Shown here: in pieces, positions 48,633-60,148 of the stretch
Position numbering within the stretch: position 1 is the stretch's first letter
Layout of the letters: each line of letters starts with the position of its first letter
Assembly (NCBI GenBank): GCA_002812745.2
Contig: NCSJ02000007.1
Span: 62,001 to 126,000 of the forward strand
Direction of reading: 5' to 3'
DNA: 64,000 nt
Source: Scytalidium lignicola
Taxonomy: Eukaryota > Ascomycota > Leotiomycetes
Notes under the pieces: generated by a model
What the model was told of the DNA's origin: nothing
The model's database searches: none
The model's input: the letters and a program-made list of their open reading frames with translations, nothing else
Translations under genes and position numbers: made by a program

Positions 48633-50474
48633 CCCCGGAACTTCAAGGCTGAGATTTCAGTTAGCATAGCTAGTCCTGAGGAGTACGAATGTCCTCCTCT
48701 TTGCTTGCGATCACCTAAAAAATTCTTAGGAGAAAAGCAGCATCATGCACCCGAATCTCATAAAGTGAACAGCGAGAATGGAATTCAGTTCCAATTGGTC
48801 ATACTTAAATCCTCCGGATTGCGCCGGCATCAGCTATTTTCAGGCAATAATATACAGTGACCTTTACTAATTCATAATATAATTTTATAATCATTAAGAT
48901 ATAATCATATAATAGCTAAATAATTAATAATATATTGATAATACTTGATTTTTAAGAGAGTTAAACCAAAATAAAATATATACTCAAGTACAGTAGGTTA
49001 TAGGCTGTTCGAAGCCTAAAGACTACTATAATTATAGGCTATGGATAGCCTATAACTCACTAAAATCACAGAGTTATTCAAGGTATTGTGCTAGAAAGTG
49101 GTCTGTGCAATAGCCGATGCCGGCGCAATCTGGAGGATTTAAGTAAGTGGCCGGGGGATTTAAGTAGTTATGACCTTCTAATTCAACTTAATTGTGACAA
49201 ACAAGTTATGATTCGGACCCTGGTGATTATCTAGGGACCTATGATGGATGTTATGCCCACTTTTAAGGCCGATAGAAATCTTATTTAGTCTGTTATTATA
49301 GTTTCCTGGTTTCATAGCGTGAAAAGTTGAACTTCGGAATTTTTTGTTTTAAAACTGAGCCCTATTTACAGTCGGTTAAAGCAAAGTATTTTTTAAGCGA
49401 TGGCTAGTTAGAATAGGACTAAATCATACGCTCTGTGATCTGATATTAAGTAGGTCGCGAAACAATACCATGTCATCTACCTTCATGATTCATCAGGTGT
49501 TATCTTATAGATTTAGAGATATATTAATAAAAANGTTATATGCCGAGTTGACGAAGAGCGCAAATGTGAAGGAGATGGCCAACTCGGTAATCGAGATCTT
49601 GAGCGAGTGCTGGATTGCCCCAAGGGATGGGACGTAATAGCCTTTGTCGATGCCATCTTGGGTAGACGAGGGCCTGGATGTAAGCTCAGGGGGTAGGAGG
49701 TTACGCTGGACATCAGAATCCCGCAGCCCTGTCTGACTTCCAATTTTAACTGGCGGCAGTTACAGGTATAGCTGAGGAGCCGAAACAGCTCACCTTCAAT
49801 TCACCCTTGCTCACCTTGACTCACCAAAAACTACTGGTAAAGCAGCTTTGCTCACCTTTCCGAACGAAAACAGATTTTTCTCGTGTTAGGATTGGCGTGT
49901 GATAATCGCCTGTTGTTACTTAGTAGTCGGCCGCCACCGCTTTTCCTGGGGAAATCGGAATGTGGAGATTGTGGAGTCAGACGAACACTCCTTAACGCAA
50001 ATAATATATCTCCCATATTCTAACTTGGTATTAGATATTGTTAAGTTCATAATGATTGGATATAATAGCACTGATATTGCATATGTGCGGCTGAGCAGCC
50101 GAGTTAACCCTGAGAAAATAGATTAATAAAAGCCTAAGATGATCAGAGCGGAGTAAGAAAACCGAGCCAAGCGCCTTTGAAAAAGGTTCTTAAAAGAATA
50201 TATGGCGGAATCTTACGGTAAGACGGACGTTAGAACTGTAGGTATGCCATGTAAGCCATCTTGAGAAGAACTCAAGCCCCTCGCAGTAATCAAGGGTCAG
50301 AGACAATTGGTGAGGAGACGGAGCCACTTTCAGACTCAGTATCTAACGGATGATGACCTTGCCATGTCAATGTTATATAAATCATATCTATCACATTATC
50401 TATGTGACCCTGTAGGCTACTCAGTTTATCTCTATAATGCACATGCTCTAGCACGGCGCATCCGTCAGTTCAGA
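48633..50474. other. Intergenic AT-rich region with dispersed repeat copy
   Basis: No gene is supported. It is AT-rich to about 49540, with an N at 49534 after five A. The second copy of the short dispersed repeat lies at 49838-49914. Confidence 0.5.
49838..49914 (+). repeat. Dispersed repeat, copy B
   Basis: Partner of 9565-9641 in the same orientation. It differs almost only by C/T and G/A exchanges. Beyond this core, the next bases on both sides are only weakly similar. Confidence 0.65.
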
Positions 50475-52403
50475 ATGAAGCTTTCAGTCTCCACTTTGCT
50501 TGCAGCATCTGTCAGTAAATCATTGGCATCGATCATTCCTTCGACCTCAAGCACAGGAATATCATCCGCTAATACCCATCAAAGCGCCAAATGCCAAAAC
50601 ACTCCCACTTCTAGGTCATGTTGGGGAGACTATTCCATTGACACTGATTACTACGCTGTCACCCCTCACACTAGGGTCACAAGAGAGGTTGAGATCCATC
50701 TCAATTAATCCTATTTATCTCAGCTAATTGGAAGTAAAGTACTGGCTCTCAGTGGAAAATGTGACTATTGCTCCGGATGGTTACTCTCGTTACGCATTGA
50801 CATTCAACGGCACTATTCCAGGACCTCCAATCATTGCCGATTGGGGTGACAATCTTGTAATTCATGTTACTAACAATCTAGAATATAATGGCACATCTAT
50901 ACACTGGCATGGAATCCGGCAACTGGGGAATAACGAGTATGACGGAGTTCCTGGTGTCACGCAATGTCCAATTGCCCCTGGGCAAAGCATGACCTACAAA
51001 TTTCGAGCAACTCAATATGGCTCCTCCTAGTACCATGCTCACTTTACTACTCAGTATGGAGATGGTCTCCTAGGACCAATAGTACTCAACGGCCCTGCCA
51101 CAGCAGATTACGATGAAGATCTCGGCATGCTATTTCTCTCTGACTGGTCTCATATTCCTACTTCTGAACTCTGGGATATAGCTAATCATGGACCACCAGC
51201 TACAATTAATACCGGTCTAATTAATGGCATTAACACTTGGGATTGTATAAACTCAACGGATGCAAATTGCGTTGGTGGAGGCAAGAAGTTTGAGATCACG
51301 TTCGTCTCTGGCAAGAAATACAGAATCAGGATCGTCAACTCTGCTGTTGAGGCATTTTTCCAATTTTCCATTGATGGCCATAAGCTCACTGTAATTGGGA
51401 ACGATTTTGTACCAATTGTGCCATATGAGACCGACAGTGTTGTAATCAATATGGGTCAGCGCTATGATCTCATCGTCGAAGCCAATGCTGTAGTGGACAA
51501 TTATTGGATTAGAGCTGGATGGATCCCAACATGCTCCGTCAACAATGATAACCCTTTGAATATCACCGGTATTGTTCGATACAACTCTAGTAGCACTGAG
51601 AACTCCACCACAACTAGCAGTGTCGTTATTAGGTCCAATTGTGGAGATGAACCTCTCGCCAGTCTTGTTCCTCATCTACCTATGGACATGGGTCACTTCA
51701 GTGATTCTAATGTCATCCAAGAAGATCTTAACTACAGATATGGCACGAACACTACCTACTTCACTTGGAACTTGAATAACAGTGCCTTGTTACTCAACTG
51801 GACAACTCCAACTATTCTTCGTTTATTCAACCACGAGACTATCTGTCCAACTAACTACAACGTCGTCCTTATTGATGTAGGTCTATATTCTTAGTCCAAG
51901 GAAAGATCATGAATTCTAACTTCTTCAGGAATATGATGCTGGTGACGAGTGGGCTCTCGTGGTCATCCAAGATATCAGTAACACTGCGTGAGAAAAACTT
52001 CCCTGTGCCAGTTATGCATCTTCCTAATCTCAAATCTCTTACCAGGCTACCCCATCCATTCCACTTGCACGGTCACGATTTCCTAGTCGTAGGTCAAGAT
52101 ACCGGTTATTTTAACATTGCAAACACGACACTGAATCGCGTGAATCCTCCCCGTAGGGATGTTGCTTCAGTGCCTGGCAATGGATATTTAGCTATAGCCT
52201 TCAAAATGGACAATCCTGGTTCCTGGCTCTTTCACTGCCATATTGCTTGGCATGCTTCGGAAGGGCTTGTTTTACAGTTTGTTGAACGAGAGAAAGAAAT
52301 TCTAGCGACATTTACGGATCCAGATTTGCTTAAAAATAACTGTGCTGCTTGGGACACTTATACTATTAACGAAATGTTCCCTCAAGAAGATTCTGGCATT
52401 TGA
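50475..52403 (+). pseudogene. Laccase-type multicopper oxidase with one in-frame stop codon
   Basis: Secreted copper oxidase of phenols. Exons 50475-50687, 50740-51876, 51929-51987 and 52046-52403 join in frame to 588 residues if codon 168 is read as Trp. A signal peptide (MKLSVSTLLAASVSKSLAS) is present. Copper motifs: HWHG at 126-129, YHAHF at 169-173, HPFHLHGHD from 473, and HCHIAWHASEG from 533. The codon before YHAHF is TAG (51028-51030), where laccases normally have TGG in WYHxHF, so a single G-to-A change would produce this stop. Splice sites and the rest of the frame are intact, so the damage is recent or an assembly error. Confidence 0.85.
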
Positions 52404-52823
52404 AGAGTCTGACATTCTTAAAATATTAGTCTATTCATTTTCACCGAGGGAGAATGTTAAGCTTTCAAATATCTATGAATTTTAGGCAATATATATTAAA
52501 AGTTTTTGAATAGGTATTTCAGTTTGATTGTGCAAGCTTAACCACGTAAACAAATATAAAAACCTTTCCCTAGTTGCTTCTTGGACAAAGGAATTGAGTT
52601 CTTCTCTGATTTTGAGAACGTAGTGTTATCCCTCACATATTTTCTTCACCACTTACATCACAACTAATGGCTTCCGAGACTCAACTACTCCGTTTCCAAC
52701 ACTTAGAGCACACACTCTACCTGTCTCTTTATCTCTCAATTTTCTCAGCCCAGCAATTCTTCCTTGCGCAAACCCAACTTCGTCAAGGGTGCCAAGGAAT
52801 CCTGCTATCTTAGAACTATTTTC
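52404..52823. other. Intergenic region between convergent genes
   Basis: About 420 bases between the 3' ends of the laccase and of the Hint gene. No gene is seen. Confidence 0.5.
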
Positions 52824-53680
52824 CTAGAATTCATGCCTTGTTTTACCTTGCCTTTTGTGTCCTAGCAGAGCACATAGGGTCCTATTGACTATAGCAGTAT
52901 TTATGTCATTGAGCAAAATATCGTAAACATGGTCACATTCAATTATTACTTCTTTTGCTCTTCCCTTCAATTGTAGATCCCTAGGAAACACCTAGGAGCC
53001 TTTACCAGATTCTGCTTCTTCGTCCTAAATTGGATGTGTAGGTGTAGAGTCAACCCACTAGGGAGTCTTACCATCTTAACCTTTCCGCTAGGTACAGAGT
53101 ATGTGACAATGCATCGAACCTTTGCTGTCTTCCCCAAGGTGTTACAGAGAACAATGTCGCCGGTCTGTAGGTCCTTAATAGCTTTGCTTCCAGAGGGGGA
53201 GAGGACGATATTTTCTGGGGAAAGACAGCCTCCGCCACCATCGCCGCCATCACCGCCATCACCTCCATCTCCTCCTCCATCTCCTCCACCATATCCACCA
53301 GTGTCACAACCTATATCAACTCCTCCGTTGCCGGATGGATTCCATCCCGGGCTCACCCATCCGATGCCTGGGCCACCAGGAGACGAGAAATTTGAGATCC
53401 CAAACCCACTATTACTTGGCTTTATATCTCGACTAGGTGGAAAGTCAACTGGAGCATCTGATTTTGAGGCAGATAACTTTGTAGGACTTGCTACTACTCG
53501 AGTTTGATTCGATGTGCTAGATGGACCGTTATAGAGAACAGGCTTAGACAGTCCTGAGTTCTGTTGCGCCTCTAAAGCCACGTTCTTTGGCTCCACGTGC
53601 CCTACATTGCGTTTAGGTCGACGAAGTTTCGCGAAGAACCTATGAAGGAACGATGGTTTTTTCTCCGTCGATGTAATCAT
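52824..53680 (-). pseudogene. Glycine-rich protein with C-terminal Hint (hedgehog/intein) domain, frame broken
   Basis: Residues 1-30 are basic. A Ser/Pro linker follows, then a Gly/Asp tract near 131-151, directly followed by a Hint-type start at Cys152 (GCLSPENIVLSPSGSKAIKD, then LQTGDIVLC). The first frame stops at 52967. A second frame, from about 52990 to a stop at 52824, carries a typical Hint end: ECDHVYDILLNDINTAIVN and CALLGH. Between the frames the minus strand reads CCTAGG-TGTTT-CCTAGG. Removing one 11-base unit would restore one continuous frame. Hint domains self-process through the leading Cys. The usual TxxH block is not clean here (LTLHLHI), so activity is uncertain even without the break. 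Confidence 0.7.
53228..53290 (-). repeat. Trinucleotide-type Gly/Asp coding repeat
   Basis: Imperfect GGT/GAT codon repeats encode a (G)GD tract just before the Hint cysteine. On the plus strand this is a run of CC-A/G-ending triplets. It is likely a flexible linker and prone to length change. Confidence 0.7.
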
Positions 53681-54756
53681 AATACTGTAGTTGAGAAAAT
53701 AGATGTCTAGTGCAACCTTAGCAGTCTGCCAAGTATGCTATACATAGGGCCATCGCACCATTATAAGCTTGCAAGTCACAGAACTAATCTAGGCAGCACG
53801 GAAAAGGCATGAGAAACCCTCGGCGTCATGGAGTTATAAAGAGGGTGTGCAATAGCCGCGATAAGCCTCACAATAAAAACTTAATCCTGTTATTATCGAT
53901 GCTCCATACAAGGTACCAATGATAGCGCTGGTCAAGCACCACGTTTGGGTGATAAAGGATTCTTGATCCCGTCCCGCTTCCGCCACCGCCCAATCCTTCA
54001 AGCTTTATTAGTGAATCCTTCAGGTTGATATTCAGCTCGTCTTAGAATGACCAATGTTAATTTAGAGTTACCGCACTACCTCCTCAACCAAGAAAGCCGT
54101 CGATCGCTCCTTTAAAGGATCGATGTAGAAGAGTGCCTATAGAATTCCTATATCACGTCCATGGTAGCTGTCGCTGGACTGAAACCTCTGCGGCCTATGT
54201 TACGTATTGTCTTGTTAATCCATACCCTTTACACCTTCTCTAGTTTCATAAATCTTGTAACTATATTATCAAGCTATATTTTCTTCAAGTACATAACCAT
54301 ATAATAATATGCTTAAGCAGACTTCTTTTTCACAAGAAATATCCTATTACTCAATATTTATTTATACGGACAGGTTGTGTTGGCAATTTAATTAATTAAT
54401 TTTGTATCACCAGAAACTAATACTACTTAAATCGCTTCGATTTTATACTAAAACTAATTAAAACTAATTTAAAAAAACTGTAAAATTTCATAAATTTGTG
54501 AATATTACGGTTAGAGACATGGTTTATGACTGGAGAATGTGCGCAGATCATACATCTTTCTATCGCGAGAGTGAGAATGATAACCTATTTATCTTTCAAT
54601 TAAGTTCAATTCAGACCTTAGTGATTCATGAAATTCTCATCATCATTACAATGGTATAAGGAGATGCAGAGGTTCAAATTTAAGGTTAAAATTTCGTTTA
54701 TATTAAACGTTTAAACTTCTGCATAGAGGATTTCACTATATCCTTCTGTCATAAAC
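53681..54756. other. Intergenic region, AT-rich in its second half
   Basis: No supportable gene. From about 54240 to 54720 the DNA is very AT-rich. Confidence 0.5.
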
Positions 54757-56344
54757 TTAAGCCTGGCCTATGGCCTCCCGACGAGAAACGGAGTTTGGAT
54801 CATAGTAAGGCTTCTCTCCCAATGATACGACTCTATTTCCCTGTCTCTTGCCAGCATAGTCACTGCAATAAAGTTAGTACGCGGGCTATGAATAATGAGG
54901 ATTGTCAGAACTTACTTTGTTGCTGTGTGGAACACCGAGCGGCTGTAGCAAAGATAATAGGTTAGTTTCAAAACTTTACAACTTTAACCGGAGTACATTT
55001 AAACATACTTATCCCAAATGGCGAGATCATTCTTGTTCCAGCGGAATCGGACTTGGAGATCGTGGTTCTCAGTAATTAACTGGAGGACTGCACATGACAA
55101 ATCAGCATGTGCTTAGAGTGTGTAATTGCAACAGATAATTCCAACTTACAATAAGCTTTAATGATTTCACTTTCCCTTTCATTTACACCGTCGATCCAAC
55201 CGGCATAGATCTGGTGGCCAGCACCGAAAAGGCTCTTCCATCTGCTCTGTGTTAGTAATTATTTTCGCCAAACCATAGGTTCAAATTACCCAGTAACTGG
55301 ATTTGTGCGAACAACAGGGCTAGTGATCGGCAGTTAGTATATAATTCAGTTCAAACAATATGCCTGAGAATAACCTACTGAGAAGCCTGGAAATCAAGTC
55401 CATTGTTTTCTGGAGCGCCACGGTCTCCATCAATAAGTTCGAGGTTATGCTCTTTGGCTACCTTGTTGAAATTTGGCTGGAAATGCGTAGCAGTGAGACC
55501 TTCCGCAAACTTCTTCCAGATTGGAGAGAGGCGGTCATATGCTTCATAACCAGATGCCCAGAGTGTGTCTCCACCAGCTTCTATGGGTGGCTGGACGATC
55601 TTCAAAATAGCGTAGTCAGATGGGATGCGCTCAAAGGTAATGCTTGAATAGAAGGTTAACAAAAATGGGTTTAGTTCTCAGAAATATTAGAAACGTACTC
55701 TGCATGCCAACCTTCGCTGGATAGTTTTGTTGGGTTAAAGCCAAATCGGTCCTTGTAGTACTTGCGGTTCTGTTCGGAAGAGATGACAGAGACTTCGTCA
55801 TCTAGCTTTCCGTTCTCATCGACAGCAATTCCTCTCTTGCTATTGCTCAATGCATGTCTGTGCAACTATATAAGGTGAGATACAAGAATCTTAGAAACTT
55901 TTTGTTAATGGGGCCGTATAAACATACCTTGGAGGTAGTTGGCTTGCCCGTCAACTCTCCGAGTTTCTGGCCCAGGACCTTCTGGTCATCGATTGTGATG
56001 TCTTGGTTACGGAAGAAGACCACACCGCGTTGTGAAACTGGATATACATCATCAATCATCTAATACCAATCACTCAAGAACTTGATATCTAATATCTTAC
56101 CTAAGATAGCCAGGTCCCGGATTTTGGCATCATCACTCAAGATGTCGCTAATCTGTAACTTGGGGAACTCTCGGCCGATGACATTTGTGACATCGAAGGA
56201 CTCATATTGGTCAAGTGTTCCAGAATACTTGAGAGNCTCACGGATTAGACGTGTTGTCGTGATTGGCTTCTTGATGCTATGGTCTAGCTTTATGTCAGAG
56301 ATTGAAGCGCTGACAGTGTCGACATCTGCAGATGGAGGAGCCAT
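54757..56344 (-). CDS. TauD/TfdA-family Fe(II)/2-oxoglutarate dioxygenase (Jlp1-like)
   Basis: Non-haem iron dioxygenase. Family members release sulfite from sulfonates such as taurine, or cleave aryloxy-alkanoates. Nine exons: 56344-56101, 56037-55928, 55865-55699, 55642-55379, 55319-55290, 55241-55150, 55087-55009, 54942-54916 and 54862-54757. They close in frame to 372 residues. The iron triad is visible as HxD in GWHADITFE (His172, Asp174, formed across an intron) and the distal His334 in SVFHTAT. RGVVFFRNQDIT near 85 and the LHRHALS segment are family features. The N at 56236 is a base ambiguity in an otherwise in-frame codon (NCT, probably Pro). It faces away from a Dal5-type transporter gene. 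Confidence 0.92.
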
Positions 56345-57840
56345 TTTAACCACTTAAACAAGTATGCGTAGATGTAAGAATTAGTCAGTCCTGTTATGTA
56401 TGTATATACGTATGGTTTGTCGGGAAACAAATAACCTCTTAACAAAGAGTGTTGGCCAGAGGCCCTATATATATGTTAATCATTACTCCAGCTAAGGATG
56501 CCAATGAGAACCGCCAATTCGGCTGGCAGAATGCTGAGGCTGCGAAATACACAAGACACAGCTACTCCGCACTATGAGGTGCGAAACGCCGCGTCTTGCG
56601 TCAGGCTGAGCAAAAGACTTGTATCATCCATCTTATCGCCAACTCGATCCAATCTTGCGAAGTCTTTTAGCTATCAACCTCATATAGCAGCTCGCCGTTG
56701 TATCCGAGAAGTAGCATAACATTGGCTGCACAATGTGTTGCGATAGACATCCCCACTCTCACTCTTATTCCTTTGCGTGTCGATAGATGCTGACTACCAA
56801 CAAGGCTTCTTGGATTGTTGATGAGGAGTGAGAGCAAATGCATACGCAGCTCATTGCGAATGTGGGGAGGTTTCTTGCACCATGTCTGCAACTTGCCCTC
56901 TCGTCTTATATATGAGGATGACACCATATTGCGTATTATACATCCAACGCTTCTCGTTCTTGAGTTGCATTTCACTGGCAGAACCGCACCTCTCGTTTTA
57001 ATTGGCATCTTCGATATCAACAGCCACAGCATGCACGATACGGTATTGATATGTAAGGAGCTAATTGTCATTGGCTGGCTGCTGTATCCTACAATATCTT
57101 CGACTAAAGAAGTATCCCTCTCGGGACCCGCTCATGCTAGAGACCGCGGGGAACCGTAATGTTAGCCTGTCGGATAATACAACAATGAACAAGGGCAAGA
57201 CCAAATGCCGATCTCATGAGTGGTAAAGGCTTCTGATGGATGAGATCCAATTCTCAGGGAAATATGACAGAAGCGAGGCACCTCGGACAGATCTATCATC
57301 TGTAGGAAACACTATTAAGAGTAAAGCAGAGTTGTATTATCTCAGAAATTTTGCCTTGGGTGGGGGGTTTGGTCAGCGTCCTTGAGCTTCAGCTCTTCCG
57401 TCTCTTTGCTTAAGCTCAGCTTGGACTGGGTCAAAGCAATGCCCCAAGACTCCGATATCAAAGTCGTCACCGATCCATGAACTTGTGTCATTACTTGTGT
57501 CATTCTCCATATGCCACCATGGCGATAGCCACGGCTGTATTGTAACCAACCCTGATACGGTGTACGCTGATGATGGATTGAAAATGGCTGTTATTGCGTA
57601 TTTTTAATCCCAGCTTTGCAACTCTTTTCCAGTCTTGGCCTTTCTACTTGCTAGAAAGTAGTACCCTGCCACTTTCTTCTTAAAAGAGATTGCAACGTAT
57701 TTATAGTCTAGGATCGTCTGATTCTCAAGAGAAGCGGCTGCATAATAGATTGAACCTTCTAATATACCCATTGCCGTCATAACCGGGGTTGAGCTGACAA
57801 TCTCTCTGCAATCTGATCCGTTGAAGAATTCTCGAAGAAG
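56345..57840. promoter_or_regulatory. Divergent intergenic region between dioxygenase and transporter
   Basis: About 1.5 kb holding the start regions of two genes pointing away from each other. Frames at 56667-57159 are short and unrecognised. No specific regulator site is assigned by eye. Confidence 0.4.
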
Positions 57841-60148
57841 ATGGCCACCATTCTCACAGACAAAGCTGCGGCCACTATTGCGGCACGGTTGAACCAGCAG
57901 GGCTCTTTATCAACCTCATCCAGTTCCTCCCTCGACGGTGACATCTCAGACAATGGAACAAAACTAGATGTAGGCGTGACAACCAAGGCAGTGAGCAGCA
58001 CAGCCATAGCACCGCTAGCTGTCCCAACAGATGAACGAAGATTCTGGTTCCAGCGTGGTAAACAATTCGACAAAAATGCCATCGCCACGCAGCCATCAGT
58101 ATATGACGACCCAGAGACAGCCAAGCAATATCAACCACGAAGTGACTGGGAGAACTTGCACCGTCTCGATCCGTCAGCACGATGGACCTGGGCTGAAGAA
58201 TACAAACTGATTCGCAAGATCGACATTCGCATCATGATATTTACTTGTATCATGTTCATGTCGCTGGAGCTGGACAGGGCGAACATCACGCAGGCACTGA
58301 CGGATAACTTTTTAAAAGACTTACATCTTACTACTGATGGTAAGAGGATATTAAAAAACCCATACGTCTATTAATCGTCCTATGCTGTTGTTTCGTGTTT
58401 CGTTTAGATAAATAATCTTCCCCTTCGATGAAATAATATAAAAAGCTAACATATCTCTTTCTACACTAGATTACAATCTAGGAAATACAGTCTTCAAGCT
58501 GGCCTTCCTGTGTGCAGAGCTTCCCTCACAGCTCGTAAGTAAATGGGTTGGACCTGATCGCTGGATCCCATCACAGATGATCCTGTGGTCCATAGTAGCA
58601 CTGTCGCAGTTCTGGCTTACAGGAAGGAGCAACTTCTTAGCCTGCCGAGCTCTACTAGGTATTCTCCAAGGAGGATTCATTCCGGATGTATGTTATCTCA
58701 CAATATTTCTCGTCCAAATATTTAGATTGAACACTTTCCATTTTATTTTGTACTATTACTTACGGTGTTATCTAACAGATTATTCTCTACTTATCCTATT
58801 TTTACAAACATCATGAACTATCCTTACGTCTTGGATTCTTCTGGACTGCTATGTCTCTTGCGGATATCTTGGCGAGCTTCTTGGCTTTTGGACTCTTGCA
58901 TCTACGTGGTGTTCAAGACCGAGCTGGCTGGAGATGGCTCTTCCTTATCGAGGTACGTATACGATCACTGCACAAAAGTTCATTCGCTGAATATGTGTGA
59001 CTGTCCATATATATCATAATATTAATACTCAACAGGGACTTCTCACTCTCTTGCTTGGTATTCTAGCATTTGGTCTTATGCCCGCTGCACCAACAAAAAC
59101 AGCCAGCTGGTTCCGAGGCAGGAAAGGTTGGTTCTCAGAACGGTTAGTTAACAGTACATTAAAAAGGTCATCCGCTCTTCAACAAGTAAAACTAATCCCT
59201 CTAAACAATAGCGAAGAAATCATCATGATAAACCGAGTTATCCGTGAAGATCCCAGCAAGGGTACAATGCACAACAGACAACCCGTTACACCGAAACTTC
59301 TCTGGCAAAGCTTGAAGGACTACGACTTGTGGCCAATCTACATCATCGGATTGATGTTCCAGATACCAATGACTACGCCGACACAATACTTAACGCTCTC
59401 ATTACGAGGACTGGGGTTTGATACGTTCCAGACGAATCTGCTGACGATCCCGAGCACGTTCATCCACATGGTGTTGATGATGATATTGACCTACGTATCC
59501 GAGATATGGCATGAGATCACACTGACGGCAATGCTTGGACAGATATGGGCAGTGCCATTCCTGATATATATCTACGTGGTGGACATTAATAGCATTAATA
59601 AGTGGATTGCATGGGCAATCATGACGTTGCTATTGAGCTATCCATCTGGTATATCTTCCTCTTCTTTACTGAGTTGTGTTATTTGTCTCTTTCGTTTAAA
59701 AGGATAACGCTGACATTAAGTGATTATCCTAGCACATCCGATACAAGTTGGGTGGAACTCACGAAACTCCAATACCGTCCGCTCTCGGACCGTCTCAGCG
59801 GCTGTATACAATATGATGTGTCAAGCAGGTGGTATTATTGCATCAAACATATATCAAAAAAGTAAGTCTATTTTGTATCCAAAGTCGTTTATTCACCTTC
59901 TCTTGTCAAAGTAGTAATGCCGTCCAAAACTAGGTGATGCGCCACGGTACCGTGAGGGCAACAGAGTGCTGGTGGCATTGATAATCACCAACATCTTCAT
60001 TTACTTATTTACCAAGGTGTTCTACATCTGGCGTAATAAGTCGCGGGATCGCAAATGGAATGCGTTGAGCGAGGAACAGCAGTTGAATTACCTTGCCACA
60101 ACGACTGATCAGGGGAATAAGCGGTTGGATTTCAGGTTTGCCCATTAG
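57841..60148 (+). CDS. MFS transporter, Dal5/allantoate-permease (anion:cation symporter) family
   Basis: Plasma-membrane symporter of organic anions. Seven exons: 57841-58339, 58470-58687, 58779-58952, 59036-59142, 59212-59648, 59733-59861 and 59934-60148. They close in frame to 592 residues. A cytosolic N-tail of about 125 residues rich in Ser/Thr is followed by [14 protein letters not shown] and the first helix with [13 protein letters not shown], the Dal5 family start. A further Dal5-like stretch is [20 protein letters not shown]. The loop after helix six carries [14 protein letters not shown], another family hallmark. The C-terminus is short and charged. Family members carry allantoate, vitamins and, in the yeast Soa1 case, sulfonates. 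The dioxygenase next door makes a sulfonate plausible. Confidence 0.92.

Noticed and set aside
53034..53507. Plus-strand proline-rich frame of 157 codons
   Set aside because: It is the antisense of the Gly/Asp repeat in the Hint gene; the proline run is a mirror of GGT/GAT codons.
57841..58180. Antisense frames over the transporter N-terminus
   Set aside because: They overlap a well-supported exon and have no motif of their own.
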